In this document: positions 1-9,705 of the stretch, piece by piece
Numbering within the stretch: position 1 is the first letter of the stretch
How the letters are laid out: each line of letters begins with the position of its first letter
Assembly: GCA_937907435.1 (NCBI GenBank)
Contig: CALCIA010000138.1
Location: forward strand, 62,001 to 126,000
Direction of reading: 5' to 3'
DNA from: an uncultured Actinomycetes bacterium
GTDB taxonomy: Bacteria; Actinomycetota; Thermoleophilia; Solirubrobacterales; 70-9
Length of the DNA: 64,000 nt
Notes under the pieces: generated by a model
Seen by the model: only the letters and a program-made list of their open reading frames with translations
Told to the model about the DNA's origin: nothing
Databases searched by the model: none
Program-made: the position numbers and the translations under genes

Positions 1-666
1 GTAGTTGGCCGTGACGTATCCGATCGCACCCTTGGTCGCGGAGATCGCGGCACTCACGCCAGCGTCGCCCGCCGCGCCGACGCCGACCGGGAAGCCGACG
101 GTGGTCCGACCGCCCGACCTCTTGGAACCGACCTTGGCGAGATAGCTCGTGAAGGTCCAGTTCTGCCCGCCCGCTTCGGTCGAGAAGACGGGGGTGATCT
201 TCAACTTCGGCAGCTTCACCTTCGGGTTCAGTTCGGCGATCTCGGGGTCCGACCAGTTCTTGATCCTGCCCGCATAGATGCCGGCCAGCACCGGACCCGA
301 GAGGTTCAGCTCCTTCACGCCCGGGATCCGGAAACCGATGTCGAGGCCGGTCAGGAGCCAGGGGATCTGGGCGCAGTCGTCACAGGCGGCGGCCTGTTCG
401 GCGCTGAGCGGGGCGTCGGCGGCAGCAAAGTCGACCGAACGCGAATCGAGCTTCGCCAGTCCTGCTTCGACCCCGCTCGGGCTGTAGGTGGCGGCTATCC
501 CTTCCTTGATGAGGAAGCCGTTCGTCCAATTGGACATGATCGCCCCGGCGAGGGTCGATCCGGCACCGCTGATGCCGGCCGCAGAGGCGAGGGAGACGCT
601 GGACATGAAGAGCGCTGCGAGGGAGACCACCGAGACGAAGAACAACCTTGCTGACCGCTTCCGCAT
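1..666 (-). CDS. PstS-like periplasmic binding protein, 3' end cut by window edge
   Basis: The frame is open from an ATG at 666 down to base 1 (222 codons). It begins with a signal peptide (basic start, hydrophobic stretch, ASA cleavage region) and continues with the PstS-type sequence GISGAGSTL, VDFAAADAPL and GAIGYVTANY. It is clearly related to the pstS at 27483-28502. An AGGAAA ribosome site lies 9 bases upstream of the ATG, and an in-frame GTG precedes it. The phosphate-binding motifs are changed. The usual GSGxG reads PSGVEAG. The RSDGSGTT loop reads STEAGGQN, so the Arg, Asp, Ser and Thr phosphate ligands are gone. The gene is divergent from arsR-arsM, so an altered oxyanion ligand or a sensor role is possible. 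The ligand is unknown. Confidence 0.85.
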   Translation of the reverse strand, partial: MRKRSARLFFVSVVSLAALFMSSVSLASAAGISGAGSTLAGAIMSNWTNGFLIKEGIAATYSPSGVEAGLAKLDSRSVDFAAADAPLSAEQAAACDDCAQIPWLLTGLDIGFRIPGVKELNLSGPVLAGIYAGRIKNWSDPEIAELNPKVKLPKLKITPVFSTEAGGQNWTFTSYLAKVGSKRSGGRTTVGFPVGVGAAGDAGVSAAISATKGAIGYVTANY

Positions 667-723
667 CACGACCGATTTCCTTTCGATTCGTGCTTGCCAA
701 TCTAACGGCACCCATCGTATGAA

Positions 724-752
724 TTGACAACAGCGATTTCAATAGATATATG
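724..752 (+). promoter_or_regulatory. Probable arsR-arsM promoter, leaderless
   Basis: TTGACA (724-729) is followed after 17 bases by TATATG (747-752). The arsR ATG starts 8 bases after this -10 box, so the transcript would be leaderless. The AT-rich repeated stretch around 741-760 overlaps the -10 box and is a plausible ArsR operator. No perfect palindrome is visible. Confidence 0.5.
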
Positions 753-759
753 TAGATAG

Positions 760-1113
760 ATGAGTGTCGATCTGGAGTTGGAGCCGAAGACCAAGAGACC
801 GCCGGGCGAACCCTGCTGCGAGCCGGTGGTCTATCCCGATGTCGAGCGCGAGCAGGCCGAGCGCATGGCGAGGATCGCCAAGGCACTCGGGGATCCGGTC
901 CGCCTGCAGCTCGTCGACGTGCTGCGGAAGCACGCCGGGAAAGTCTGCGTCTGCGAGCTGGTTCCGCTCTTCGACCTCTCCCAGCCGACCGTCTCCCACC
1001 ATCTGAAAAAGCTGAAGGACGCCGGCATCGTCGGGTCCGAGCGCCCGGGCCTCTGGGCGTACTACTACGTGAAGAACGACGCACTGAAGGAGTTCTCCGA
1101 ATGGCTGAGCTGA
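760..1113 (+). CDS. arsR: ArsR-family arsenic-responsive repressor
   Basis: This 117-residue winged-helix protein has the recognition region LSQPTVSHHLKKLKDAGIV and the ArsR metalloid-site signature CVCEL (Cys63, Cys65). An extra Cys19-Cys20 pair sits near the N terminus. In this family As(III) binds Cys thiols and releases the repressor from DNA. The gene overlaps arsM by 13 bases, so the two are cotranscribed and probably coupled. It is divergent from the PstS-like gene, and one intergenic operator could control both. The ATG at 760 fits the leaderless promoter. Sb(III) or Bi(III) response cannot be excluded. Confidence 0.9.
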   Translation: MSVDLELEPKTKRPPGEPCCEPVVYPDVEREQAERMARIAKALGDPVRLQLVDVLRKHAGKVCVCELVPLFDLSQPTVSHHLKKLKDAGIVGSERPGLWAYYYVKNDALKEFSEWLS

Positions 1114-1940
1114 CCGACACCGCCACCACCGAGACCGAGGCGAGCTGTTGCGCGCCGACCGACAAGGCCGCGTCCAGCGGTGCCGCCGCCGATGACGTGC
1201 GGGAGGCGGTCCGCGAGCGCTACGCCGCCGCGGCCACGAGCGTCAGCTCGGGCGCCGAGGCGGGCGAGGCCTGCTGCGCGGCCGAGACCGTGCTCGGCGA
1301 GGAGGAGGCGAAGGTCTTCGGCGCCGGCCTCTACGGCGACGAGCAGGCCGAGCTTCCCGACACCGCCACGATGGCCTCGCTCGGCTGCGGCAACCCGACC
1401 GCGGTCGCCGAACTGAACGCCGGCGAAACGGTCCTCGACCTGGGCTCCGGCGGCGGCATCGACGTGCTGCTCTCCGCCCGCCGCGTCGGCCCGACCGGCA
1501 AGGCCTACGGTCTCGACATGACCGACGAGATGCTCGCCCTCGCCCGCCAGAACCAGGAGAAGGCCGGGGTCGAGAACGTCGAGTGGCTGCGCGGCCAGAT
1601 CGAGTCGATCCCCCTCCCCGCCGAGACGGTCGACGTCGTGATCTCGAACTGCGTCATCAATCTCTCCGGCGACAAGCCGAAGGTACTGGCCGAGGCCGCC
1701 CGCGTCCTCAAGCCTGGCGGCCGCTTCGCCGTCTCCGACGTGATCGCCGACGAGGACATGGACGAGGCGACCAAAGCCGACATGCGGCAGTTCACCGGCT
1801 GCATCGCCGGCGCCCTCACCCGTCGTGAGTTCGAGGAGGCGCTCGCCGCCGCCGGGCTCGTCGAGATCGAGATCCAGGAGACCCACCGTGTCCACGAGAA
1901 GGCGGGCTCGGCGATCGTCTGTGCCCGTAAGCCGGACTAG
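1101..1940 (+). CDS. arsM: Arsenite S-adenosylmethionine methyltransferase
   Basis: The 279-residue protein methylates As(III) with SAM. The SAM site is [11 protein letters not shown] (111-121). The three conserved arsenic-binding cysteines are Cys96 (ASLGCGNP), Cys184 (ISNCVINLS) and Cys234 (FTGCIAGAL). Two further Cys pairs lie in the N-terminal extension (16-17 and 58-59). It overlaps arsR at its start. Its stop overlaps the stop of the convergent phoU fragment by four bases (CTAG). A broken copy of this gene lies at 16533-17070 with the same phoU overlap. Confidence 0.93.
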   Translation: MAELTDTATTETEASCCAPTDKAASSGAAADDVREAVRERYAAAATSVSSGAEAGEACCAAETVLGEEEAKVFGAGLYGDEQAELPDTATMASLGCGNPTAVAELNAGETVLDLGSGGGIDVLLSARRVGPTGKAYGLDMTDEMLALARQNQEKAGVENVEWLRGQIESIPLPAETVDVVISNCVINLSGDKPKVLAEAARVLKPGGRFAVSDVIADEDMDEATKADMRQFTGCIAGALTRREFEEALAAAGLVEIEIQETHRVHEKAGSAIVCARKPD

Positions 1941-2257
1941 TCGATGCTCGGCAGGAGGCGGCCCGGGTGCGAGGCGTCCTCGAACTCACGGAACAGACCG
2001 GTGACGACGAAGGCGACCTGCTCGCCGATGTCGACCGCGTTGTCACCGATCCGCTCGATGGCCCGCGCTGCGAGCAACATCGTCATCGCCCATTCACGGG
2101 TGTCGGGATCTACGCCGATCTCGAGGACGAGGTGGAAGCACTCCCGGTTGAGTTCGTCGATCACGTCGTCCTGGCGGACCAGGTCCTGGGCGAGGGCGAG
2201 ATGACAATCGGCGAAGGCCCGCTTCGACTGGCTGACCAGTGACATCGCCTGCCGCCC
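1937..2257 (-). pseudogene. phoU 3' fragment (decayed copy)
   Basis: This strand encodes 106 residues from GRQAMSLVSQSKRAF to the stop, matching the C-terminal part of the intact PhoU at 17067-17777. The conserved EWAMTMLLAARAIERIGDNAV helix is present. Homology stops abruptly at about 2257, where pstC sequence begins on the opposite strand. The missing N-terminal part is at 4534-4917 on the plus strand, so the gene was cut by an inversion. Confidence 0.88.
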
Positions 2258-2812
2258 CAGAAACCGGCGGAGCAGTGGCTCGCCGACACCTTCCACTTCC
2301 TGCTCTTCGTCGCCATCGATAGTGTGCCCGGGCCGAACTACTTCATCGTCGGGCTCATCCTGGCAATCATGCTTCTCCCGATCGTCTGCGCGATCAGCCG
2401 TGAGGTGTTCGCGACGGTGCCGGCCGACCTGAAGGAGGCCTCGTTGGGACTCGGGCTGACCCGCTGCGAGATGATCGGGACCTCGATGCTGCCCTACGCA
2501 CGGCGCGGCATCGTGGGTGCGTCGACGCTCGGTCCCGGCAGGGCGATCGGCGAGACGATCGCGAATCGTGATCGTAATCGGGGACAGTCCCACCCTCGGT
2601 CATAGCGTCTTCAGACAGGGCTACACGCTGGCCGCCGTGATCGCGAACGAATTCAACGAAGCGCCGCCAACCCGCTCCACAAATCTGCCCTGATCGCCGC
2701 CGGCCTCGTCCTCTTCGTGCTCACCCTCGTGGTCAACTCGTTGGCGCGGCTGGCCGCGATGCGCAGCGAGCGTCAAGGTGGACGCCCGATCACCGCCGGG
2801 GGAGGTGTGTGA
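2258..2812 (+). pseudogene. pstC 3' fragment (decayed copy, inverted)
   Basis: From KPAEQWLADTFHF the sequence matches the C-terminal half of the intact PstC at 19558-20559, including PGPNYFIVGLILAIMLLP and the EASLGLGLTR permease loop. Small indels break the frame near 2565 and 2665. The 5' part of the gene is on the opposite strand at about 4918-5045. The TGA overlaps the ATG of the next pseudogene, as in the intact operon. Confidence 0.85.
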
Positions 2813-3653
2813 TGGAGTCCGGTTCGCTCTCGTCCGGGCCGTTAAGGGCGCCGAGCGCGAGGCGCCGACGCACCGATAGAGCCATGCGGGCGCTGATGTG
2901 GATGGCGACGGGCATCGCCATCGTCCCTCTCGTCCTCGTCCTCTACTACACCCTGAAGAAAGGATCGGGGCCCTCAGCGGCGAATTCTTCACGACCGATC
3001 CGACCGGCAGCTTCTTCGGCACCCAGGGTGGCGTCGAGAGAGCGCGATCCTCGGGACGATCGAGATCGTCGGCTTCGCCTCCGTGGTCGACTCGCCCAGA
3101 CGGTCCGCTTCTTCATCGATGTCATGACCGGGGTTCCCTCGATCGTCTTCGGCCTCTCCATCTACCTCGCCCTGGTCCTCGCGGGGACCGGAGGTTCAAC
3201 CTTCGCCGGCTGGAAGAGTTCGGCGGCCCTGGCGCTCTTGATGCTGCCGATCGTCACGCGGTCCAGCGAGGTGGCGCTCCAGCTGGTGCCCAACACCCTC
3301 CGTGAAGCGGCGCTGGCGCTCGGGGCGCCCCGCTGGAAGGTCGTCGCGGGTCGTCCTGCCGAGCGCCGCCTCCGGCATCGTCACCGGCGCCCTGCTCTCG
3401 ATCGCCTGCGCGGCCGGCGAGACGGCGCCGCTCCTTTTCACCTCGACCATCGTCAAGGCACCACCTTCAACCTCAACGAACCGATGAACTCCCTTCCCGC
3501 CCAGATCTTCCAGGATCTCAAGCAACCCAACGACGAACTCGTGCAGCGTGCGTGGGGGGGCGGCGATAACGCTGATCGCCATGATCCTCCTCCTGACGCT
3601 CTTCGCGAAAGTCATCCAACGGAGAAGCCGTGCCAAAGGGAGCCACCTGAATG
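2812..3653 (+). pseudogene. pstA (decayed copy, inverted)
   Basis: The start MESGSLSSGPLRAPS and the later [20 protein letters not shown] match the intact PstA at 18662-19558. The frame is lost near 2965. A stretch near 3090 that encodes [14 protein letters not shown] in the intact copy is deleted. More frameshifts follow near 3340 and 3555. No functional permease can be made. Confidence 0.87.
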
Positions 3654-4534
3654 GACCGTCAGCCCACCGATGCGACCGAGCGTCCCGAGGCGGAGGCGGC
3701 AGGCGGCAGCCTGGCGCCGCGGCCGACGCCGCCCGTCACCGGGTCGGCATCGGCCTCCAGGGCGCGTGAGGCCGGCACCCGAAGGCGGCAGCTCGACTTA
3801 CGGAGTCTCAACGCCCACTACGGCAGCCACCACGCGGTCAAGGACGTCAGCCTGTCGTCCGCGTCCGGCGACGTCACCGCCATCATCGGACCGTCGGGAT
3901 GCGGGAAGTCGACCATGGTCCGCTGCATCAACCGGATGCACGAGGAGGTAGACGGCGCGCGTGCCGAGGGGGAAGTCCTGATCGACGCCGCCGATCTCTA
4001 CTCCCCCGAGGTCGACATCGTGGCCGTGCGTCGGGTGGTGGGCATGGTCTTCCAGAAGCCGAACCCGTTCCCGACGATGTCGATCTACGACAACGTCGCC
4101 GCCGGACTGGATTCACGAACGCCTCGCGGGGTGAGGTCGAGGGGAAGGTGCGTGAGGCGCTGCAGGGCGCGGGCCTCTGGGACGAGGTGGAGGATCGACT
4201 GGACCGGCCGGGCGCCGGCCTCTCGGGCGGTCAGCAGCAGCGGCTCTGCATCGCGCGGGCGCTCGCGGTGGACCCCGAGGTGCTGTTGATGGACGAGCCC
4301 TGTAGCGCCCTCGACCCGATGGCGACCTTGAAGGTCGAGGACCTGATCGGCAGGTTGAAGGAGCGGGTGACGGTCGTGATCGTCACGCACAACATGCAAC
4401 AGGCCGCGCGCGTCGCCGACACGACCGTCTTCATGCTTGACGGTGGGTTGGTGGAGGTGGGGGAGACCGAGAAGATCTTCATGAACCCCGACGACGAGCG
4501 CACCGAGCAGTACGTGAGCGGCAAATTCGGCTGA
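3651..4534 (+). pseudogene. pstB (decayed copy, inverted)
   Basis: The sequence starts MDRQPTDAT like the intact PstB. It keeps Walker A ([12 protein letters not shown]), the signature [15 protein letters not shown] and Walker B ([13 protein letters not shown]), but a one-base frameshift near 4110 separates Walker A from the rest. This is the least decayed gene of the inverted block. Sequencing error at the single indel is a remote alternative, given the damage on both sides. Confidence 0.85.
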
Positions 4535-4917
4535 TGGTCCCGGAGGCCCGCAGCACCTACCGTGAGGAGCTCCCGGAACTGGAGGAAAGCGCACTGGGGG
4601 GCCTCGATCTCGCCCGTATGACCCTGGGTCGCACGCTCGAGGTGATCGAGCACACCGACGTGGAGTTGGCCGAACTCGTCGCCGCCGACGACGACCGGAT
4701 CGACGGTCGCTACCTGGAGGTTCACCAGGCCCCCTGATCAATCTCCTTGCCACCCAGACGCCCGTGGCCACCGACCTACGCCTGATCTCGGCGCTCATGC
4801 ACGTGCTGAAGAACATCGAGCGGATGGGGGATGGGGGACCAGTGCGTGAACATCTGCAAGGTCGTACCTCTCTCGGTTTACGAACCTCCCGCGGACCCGC
4901 GGATGATGGAGCTGATC
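4534..4917 (+). pseudogene. phoU 5' fragment (decayed copy, inverted)
   Basis: The fragment starts at an ATG overlapping the pstB' stop and matches the PhoU N-terminal half (YREELPELEESALGGLDLAR, DGRYLEVHQ, ISALMHVLKNIERMGD). Frameshifts occur near 4733 and 4830. Homology ends at RMMELI (about 4917), exactly where minus-strand pstC sequence begins. Confidence 0.85.
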
Positions 4918-5045
4918 CCTGACGATCAGCTTGGGGATCAGGAAGTAGAAGGCTCAGAGGCCGGAGACAACCGAGGGGACCGCCGCGAGGAGGTCGACGA
5001 GGATGGTCAGGGAGCCCCGGATCCGCTTCTGGCAGAGCTCGTTCC
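4918..5045 (-). pseudogene. pstC internal fragment (decayed copy)
   Basis: The minus strand reads ELCQKRIRGSLTILVDLLAAVPSVVSGL, then a stop, then AFYFLIPKL. It matches intact PstC just before the point where the plus-strand fragment at 2258 starts. The Trp after SGL is a TGA codon. The 5' half of pstC is missing beyond about 5045. An 8-base inverted repeat (AGCTGATC, 6-base loop) at about 4913-4934 lies on the inversion junction. Confidence 0.8.
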
Positions 5046-5260
5046 TGTGTCTGGTCTCCTGCAGGCAGTTGAGCAGGACGGCCGCCGGTATTGATTGAGC
5101 CCCCGCGCACCGCACGACACTCTGGCCCGCCCAGCGCGGCCGGATGGATGACTGGAGCCTCCTCCATGCCGGGACGCAGTCGGCGGACCGGCGCCCGAGA
5201 GGACCGTGAACTCGAGGGGCCTTGACGGTGACGGGCCCTTCATGGATGACACAGGAATTC

Positions 5261-7576
5261 TCATGCCTGCGCGGCGGGGTCGGCGTCGCCGAGCGGCTGG
5301 CGGCGGCCAACCCTGCCGATCGTCGAGAACAGCAGCGAGAAGTTGCCGCGCAGCGAGTTGGCGAACACGGTGCTGACGCTGGCGACCATCGCGAGCATCG
5401 CCCAGACTGGATACAGCACCCCGGTCGCTGCCAGCGGCACGCCGATGCCGTTGAACACGAACGCCAGCGCGACGTTTTGCTTGGTGGTCCGGTAGCTGCG
5501 GCGGCTGATGTCGCGCGCGACGAGCACGGCGTCGAGCCGGTTGCCGACGATGATGATGTCGGAGGACTCGATCGCGATGTCGGTGCCCGCGCCCATCGCC
5601 ACCCCGACGTCGGCCTGCATCAGCGCGGGCGCGTCGTTGATGCCGTCGCCGACCATCGCCACGCGGCCGTGGCGCTGCAGGTCGCGGATGATCTGCGCCT
5701 TGCCGTCGGGCAACACCCCGGCGTAGACCCGCTCGATGCCGACCTCGGCCGCGACGCGCTCGGCGGCCCGACGGTTGTCCCCGGTCACCAGGACGGGGAC
5801 GATGCCCTGCCGCTGCATCTGCTCGACGGCGGTGCGGGCGTCGGCGCGGACCTCGTCGCCGAGGGCGATGAGTCCCAGCGGGCGGCCGGCGCGGCTGACG
5901 GCGACGACGGTCCGCCCGGCCGCCTCCAACTCCGCCAGACTCTGCTGGAGCGCGGTGAGATCGACGCCGCGGCCGGCGAGAAATGCGGGCTTGCCGACGA
6001 GCAGCTCGTCGCCGTCCAGCGCCGCGCGCACGCCGTGGCCGGCGAAGGCCTCGAACGCCTCGGGATTGCCAAAGCTCAGCCGGCGCTCGAACGCAGCGGT
6101 GACGATGGCCTGACCGATGGGGTGCTCGGAGTTGGACTCGGCGGCGGCAGCGACGCCAAGCAGCCCGCGTTCGTCAGCGCCGGTCACCTCCAGCTCGCGG
6201 ACGGTGAACTGCCCCTCGCTCAGGGTCCCGGTCTTGTCCAGCGCGATGTGCCCGACCGAGCGGAACGCCTGGAACGCCTCGCCGGTGCGCATGAGGATAC
6301 CCTGTTCGGCGGCGTCGCCGGCGCCGCGCACGATGGCGAGCGGGGCGGCGATGCCGACGGCGCATGGGTAGCCCATCACCAGCACGCTGAGGCCGGCGAA
6401 CACCGCCCGGTGGAGGCTGGGCTCACCGCCGACGAGCGCGACGCCCGCACCCCAGAACAGCGCGGCCAGGGCCGCGGTCGAGAGCACGACCGGCGCGTAG
6501 ACCTTCAGGATGCGGTCGACCAGGTGCAGGATGCCGGGCTTGAGCGCGCGGGCGTCCTCGATCTGGCGGATGACCTGCTGCAGGAAGCTCGCCTCGCCGA
6601 CGCGGGTGACCTCGACCAGCAGCGTGCCGGTCCCGTTGATCGAGCCGCCGACGACCTCGTCGCCTTCGAGCTTCTCGGCGGGCATCGACTCGCCGGTGAC
6701 CAGCGACTCGTCCACGGCCGAGCGGCCCGAGACCACGCGGCCGTCGACCGGCACGCGCTCGCCGGGACGGATCCGCGCCAGCTCGCCGACGGCCACGTCC
6801 TCCACGGCGACCTCGCGCTCGGTGCCGTCGCGGACGACGCCCACGGTGTCGGGCTGCAGGTCCAGCAGCTTCTTGACCGATTGCGAGCTGCGGGTACGCA
6901 CCAGCAGCGAGAGCCACTCCGAGAACGTGTGGTAGGTCACGACGAGGACCGACACCGCGAAGAAACCCGTGGTTGGATAATGCATGGGCCGGGCGGCGAG
7001 CCCGATGACCCCGCCGGTCAACCCCGCGAAGGCGCCGGCCTGCAGCAGCACGTGCTGGTTGAGGATGCCGCGACGCAGCGACTGTGCGGCCATCCGCAGG
7101 AAGTGCGGGGTGACGACGAACACCGACAGCGCCGCCAGCGCGCCGACCACCCAGGCCACCCACCCCCCGGGGTTGCCCCACAGCCCCCAGAGCATCAGCC
7201 CGATCGCGAGCACGCCCAAGCCGGTGGAGATCAGCAGCCGAGAACCCTCGCGCACGAGCTCGTCCTCTTCCTCCTCGAAGCTGCGGGTCTTGCGCGGGTC
7301 CGAGACCGTGTAGCCGATGTCGCGCAGCGTCCCGACGAGCTGCTCGGGCGAGGCCCGGTCGGGGTCGTACTCGATCAGCGCCTGCTCGTGCGTGAGGCTG
7401 ACCGCGACCCTCTCCACGCCCGCCTGGCGGCCCAGCGCTTTCTCGATCGTGCCCGTGCACAGCGAGCAGTGCAGACCGCCGATCCTGGCACGCACCCGGG
7501 CCAGACCCTCGTCGGTGCGTCCCTCGTCCTCCCAGAACTGGTTGACCCCCCGCTCTCGTTCGACGGTTGTGCTCAC
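5261..7576 (-). CDS. P1B-type heavy-metal ATPase, copper exporter type
   Basis: The 771-residue protein has an N-terminal HMA domain with GLHCSLC (Cys37, Cys40), then TM helices, TGES (294-297), phosphorylation site DKTGT (Asp447), the HP dipeptide (485-486), [10 protein letters not shown] and C-terminal TM helices. It would pump a soft metal out of the cytoplasm using ATP. The TM6 metal motif reads YPC (403-405) instead of CPC, so one of the usual Cys ligands is replaced by Tyr. The GTG start at 7576 overlaps the stop of the CopZ-like gene by four bases, which suggests coupled translation. Copper is the likely substrate from context, but the YPC change makes that uncertain. Confidence 0.9.
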   Translation of the reverse strand: MSTTVERERGVNQFWEDEGRTDEGLARVRARIGGLHCSLCTGTIEKALGRQAGVERVAVSLTHEQALIEYDPDRASPEQLVGTLRDIGYTVSDPRKTRSFEEEEDELVREGSRLLISTGLGVLAIGLMLWGLWGNPGGWVAWVVGALAALSVFVVTPHFLRMAAQSLRRGILNQHVLLQAGAFAGLTGGVIGLAARPMHYPTTGFFAVSVLVVTYHTFSEWLSLLVRTRSSQSVKKLLDLQPDTVGVVRDGTEREVAVEDVAVGELARIRPGERVPVDGRVVSGRSAVDESLVTGESMPAEKLEGDEVVGGSINGTGTLLVEVTRVGEASFLQQVIRQIEDARALKPGILHLVDRILKVYAPVVLSTAALAALFWGAGVALVGGEPSLHRAVFAGLSVLVMGYPCAVGIAAPLAIVRGAGDAAEQGILMRTGEAFQAFRSVGHIALDKTGTLSEGQFTVRELEVTGADERGLLGVAAAAESNSEHPIGQAIVTAAFERRLSFGNPEAFEAFAGHGVRAALDGDELLVGKPAFLAGRGVDLTALQQSLAELEAAGRTVVAVSRAGRPLGLIALGDEVRADARTAVEQMQRQGIVPVLVTGDNRRAAERVAAEVGIERVYAGVLPDGKAQIIRDLQRHGRVAMVGDGINDAPALMQADVGVAMGAGTDIAIESSDIIIVGNRLDAVLVARDISRRSYRTTKQNVALAFVFNGIGVPLAATGVLYPVWAMLAMVASVSTVFANSLRGNFSLLFSTIGRVGRRQPLGDADPAAQA

Positions 7577-7788
7577 GCCGCCCCCCTAACCTCGTAGCCG
7601 ACCTGCTCGATGCGCGAGCGGACGGCCGCCTCATCGCTCTGTGCCTCGTCGAGTAATACCGCCACCGCGCCGGCCCGATGGTCGGCCTTGACGTGGCGGA
7701 TGCCGTCGAGGTCTTGCACAGCGCGCTCGATCCGGCGCTCGCAGCCGGTGCAGCTCATGCCGCCGACGCTGATGCGTACCTGTTCCAT
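7573..7788 (-). CDS. Heavy-metal-associated domain protein, CopZ-like chaperone
   Basis: The protein is a single 71-residue HMA domain with the metal loop [15 protein letters not shown]. It would carry Cu(I) or a similar soft metal to the adjacent ATPase. I chose the ATG at 7788 because AGGAGG lies 5 bases before it. An in-frame ATG ten codons upstream has no comparable site. It is the first gene of a two-gene operon with the P1B ATPase, downstream of a MerR-type promoter. Confidence 0.88.
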   Translation of the reverse strand: MEQVRISVGGMSCTGCERRIERAVQDLDGIRHVKADHRAGAVAVLLDEAQSDEAAVRSRIEQVGYEVRGAA

Positions 7789-7826
7789 GACGCCTCCTGT
7801 AGCTCCGAATATGGTCATTGCCTACC

Positions 7827-7857
7827 ACGATAGCCTTCCATCTGACTGGAATGTCAA
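7827..7857 (-). promoter_or_regulatory. MerR-type promoter for the copZ-ATPase operon
   Basis: On the minus strand TTGACA (7852-7857) and TATCGT (7827-7832) are separated by 19 bases, the long spacer typical of MerR-activated promoters. The spacer holds the dyad TTCCAGTCAGATGGAA (7836-7851). Related dyads occur at 9717-9731 and 13387-13406. Confidence 0.72.
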
Positions 7858-7891
7858 GTCTTTCGACGGACGCCCCCAGCCTTCCAGTTCG

Positions 7892-8080
7892 CTCGAGGCA
7901 GCTCAGATCGGCCCGCTCCTCCTCGCCCGCCCGGCGCCACCGCCGGACCCATCCATGGGCGGTCGACCTCGATACGTTCGAGGCGGCCGCGGCCGCCTCG
8001 AACGTCAGGCCGTCCTCTTCGACGAGCGCCACCAGGCGTCGTCTTCCGAGCGGGGTCAGCGGGGCGTCACGGTGCTGCAT
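7892..8080 (-). pseudogene. IS481-family transposase, N-terminal half
   Basis: From ATG 8080 the sequence reads MQHRDAPLTPLGRRRLVALV, then SNVSRSTAHGWVRRWRRAGE, then LSCLE. This is the helix-turn-helix start of IS481 transposases. Homology ends at CTCGAG (7892-7897). The missing remainder, starting with LEDRSS, begins at CTCGAG on the plus strand at 14103. The two pieces look like one transposase split by an inversion. Confidence 0.8.
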
Positions 8081-8284
8081 CCGGGTCCTCCTCGAGGTCG
8101 GGGGCTTCGACACCCACAGCCTCTCGGCGGGCCCGGATCTACTTCATGGCGTTCAGGACGTGGTGAGGCAGGTCATCTAGAACACACCGTCGGGACCCGA
8201 TCGAAACGAATGCCCCCCGGTACCACTTAATCATCGACTGCTCTGGAGCGCCGCCGGCGTCGTCAATCCGGTCCATCGCTCTGC

Positions 8285-8734
8285 TTATGAGGCGACGATC
8301 CTGCCCAAGTACATGTGCGCCTCGCACTCGTACGTGTAGGTCCCGGGATGAGGCGCTCGGACGGCGAGCGTCCTGGTGTCTCCGACCGGCACAGTGATCG
8401 CCGCATCGCCACCGCCTACGCCAAGTCCTGGAAACACCGTTCGCAACCCGCAGCCGCCGAGATAGTCGGTCAACCGCAGCCCAACGATCGGGCCAGCCGG
8501 GATGTGCAAGGTCGCGGGTGAGTAGGGCGTGCCGGTGAACGTCTTGCCCTCGACGATCTCGAACACCGCCGCCCCCTTGGGCAACGCCGCCTGTCCGCCG
8601 CCGGCGTGGGCGCGGACACCGAGCACGACCGCTACCGCGAGCGCAGCCAGCGCGAGCGCGAGCGCGGCCACGCGCCGGACGCCCAAGGGCTTGCGCGACA
8701 GCCGATCATCCGCGTGCGGGGTGGGCTGGCTCAC
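8285..8734 (-). CDS. Membrane-anchored cupredoxin-like protein
   Basis: The 149-residue protein has one N-terminal TM segment (about 21-43) and an extracytoplasmic cupredoxin-like domain. The C-terminal loop YTYECEAHMYLG carries the Cys, His and Met expected of a type 1 copper site. It probably binds copper outside the membrane. The GTG start at 8734 overlaps the stop of the CcdA-like gene (GTGA), so the two are coupled. No second conserved His is obvious in the N-terminal part, so the site may be atypical. Confidence 0.78.
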   Translation of the reverse strand: MSQPTPHADDRLSRKPLGVRRVAALALALAALAVAVVLGVRAHAGGGQAALPKGAAVFEIVEGKTFTGTPYSPATLHIPAGPIVGLRLTDYLGGCGLRTVFPGLGVGGGDAAITVPVGDTRTLAVRAPHPGTYTYECEAHMYLGRIVAS

Positions 8735-9657
8735 GAGAGCTGACCATAGTTGACCAGGAAGTAATAGACGAGATAGGCGCCGGTGGCGATGAACAGTGCG
8801 CCGGTGGCGAGCTCAAGCCAGTGCCCGACTAGCCGGCGGCGCACGCCGGAGATGACGCGCTCGCCCAACAACGCCAGCGCCAGCAGAAGCGCGGCGATCG
8901 AGGCACCGTACAGCACCGTCGTAGCAGGCGCCAGCCAGAACGCCCCGGTGGTCAGGGGCGCAAGCGCGATCCCGAGGAAGATCGGCAGCGTGCACGTATG
9001 CGACGCCGCGCCATACGCACAGCCGAATGCGTACAGCCGCGCCGAACCCTTACCGCGCGCCTCAAGCGCCCGCCCGTATGCGCGGCCCCCGGGATTACGG
9101 GCCGCGAGCGCCTGCAGCCACTGGCTGCCACCGCTCAACAGTGCATACCCCAGCGCTACGAACACCAGGCCGACCGCCGCCACCAGATACACGAGGTAGT
9201 TGTATGCCACCGCTCCCACCGCCCCGACAAAAAGCCCCGCGAGCGCGTAGAACGACACGATCCCCAGCGCGACCAACGCCGCGGCGCGCAGCGGCAGCCG
9301 TGCCTGGTCGGGCCGCTGCTCGCCGAGCAGGTACAGCAAGAACGACGGCGTGATCGCGATGCTGCACGGCGAGAAGAACGACGCGGCGCCACCCACCACC
9401 GCTAGCGCCAGCAACAGGGGCGCCGGCACCGCCGAGCCCTCGCCGAGCACCCGCCCGGCGACGTGCACGTACAGCCAAGCGCCGACCCAGAACAGCGAGC
9501 CAAGCGCGATCAGCGCGCCGACGCCGCCAAGGACCTTGCGCGATGAGGTCCGCTCGCGACGCAAGACTTCCCGACCCTCATGGCCGGCCCCTGGCACCGG
9601 CGGCTCGGCTACCGTCGAGCCGTCCGCGGGCGCCTGATTCGCCGGTGCTACAGGCAC
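8731..9657 (-). CDS. CcdA/DsbD-like membrane thiol transporter
   Basis: I chose the GTG at 9657 because GGAGG lies 7 bases upstream and all longer starts lie on or beyond the promoter at 9706-9737. The 308-residue product has about seven TM helices. Two Cys-containing helices, FFSPCSIAITPS and FGCAYGAASHTCTLP, resemble those of the CcdA/DsbD family, which moves electrons or metals across the membrane. Paired with the cupredoxin gene, it may keep the copper site reduced or move copper. It sits under its own MerR-type promoter. Confidence 0.8.
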   Translation of the reverse strand: MPVAPANQAPADGSTVAEPPVPGAGHEGREVLRRERTSSRKVLGGVGALIALGSLFWVGAWLYVHVAGRVLGEGSAVPAPLLLALAVVGGAASFFSPCSIAITPSFLLYLLGEQRPDQARLPLRAAALVALGIVSFYALAGLFVGAVGAVAYNYLVYLVAAVGLVFVALGYALLSGGSQWLQALAARNPGGRAYGRALEARGKGSARLYAFGCAYGAASHTCTLPIFLGIALAPLTTGAFWLAPATTVLYGASIAALLLALALLGERVISGVRRRLVGHWLELATGALFIATGAYLVYYFLVNYGQLS

Positions 9658-9705
9658 CGAAAGGCCTCCCAGCGAAACGGCGCCAGTCGATCCGGTTCCA
9701 TCGCT

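Noticed and set aside
2258..5045. Functional second pst operon
   Set aside because: Every gene carries frameshifts, a stop or a deletion, and two are cut by the inversion.
5222..7597. A 791-codon open frame on the plus strand opposite the P1B ATPase
   Set aside because: It is the complement of a gene with complete ATPase motifs. Its product is compositionally biased (Asp, Gly, Arg, His) with no family motif.
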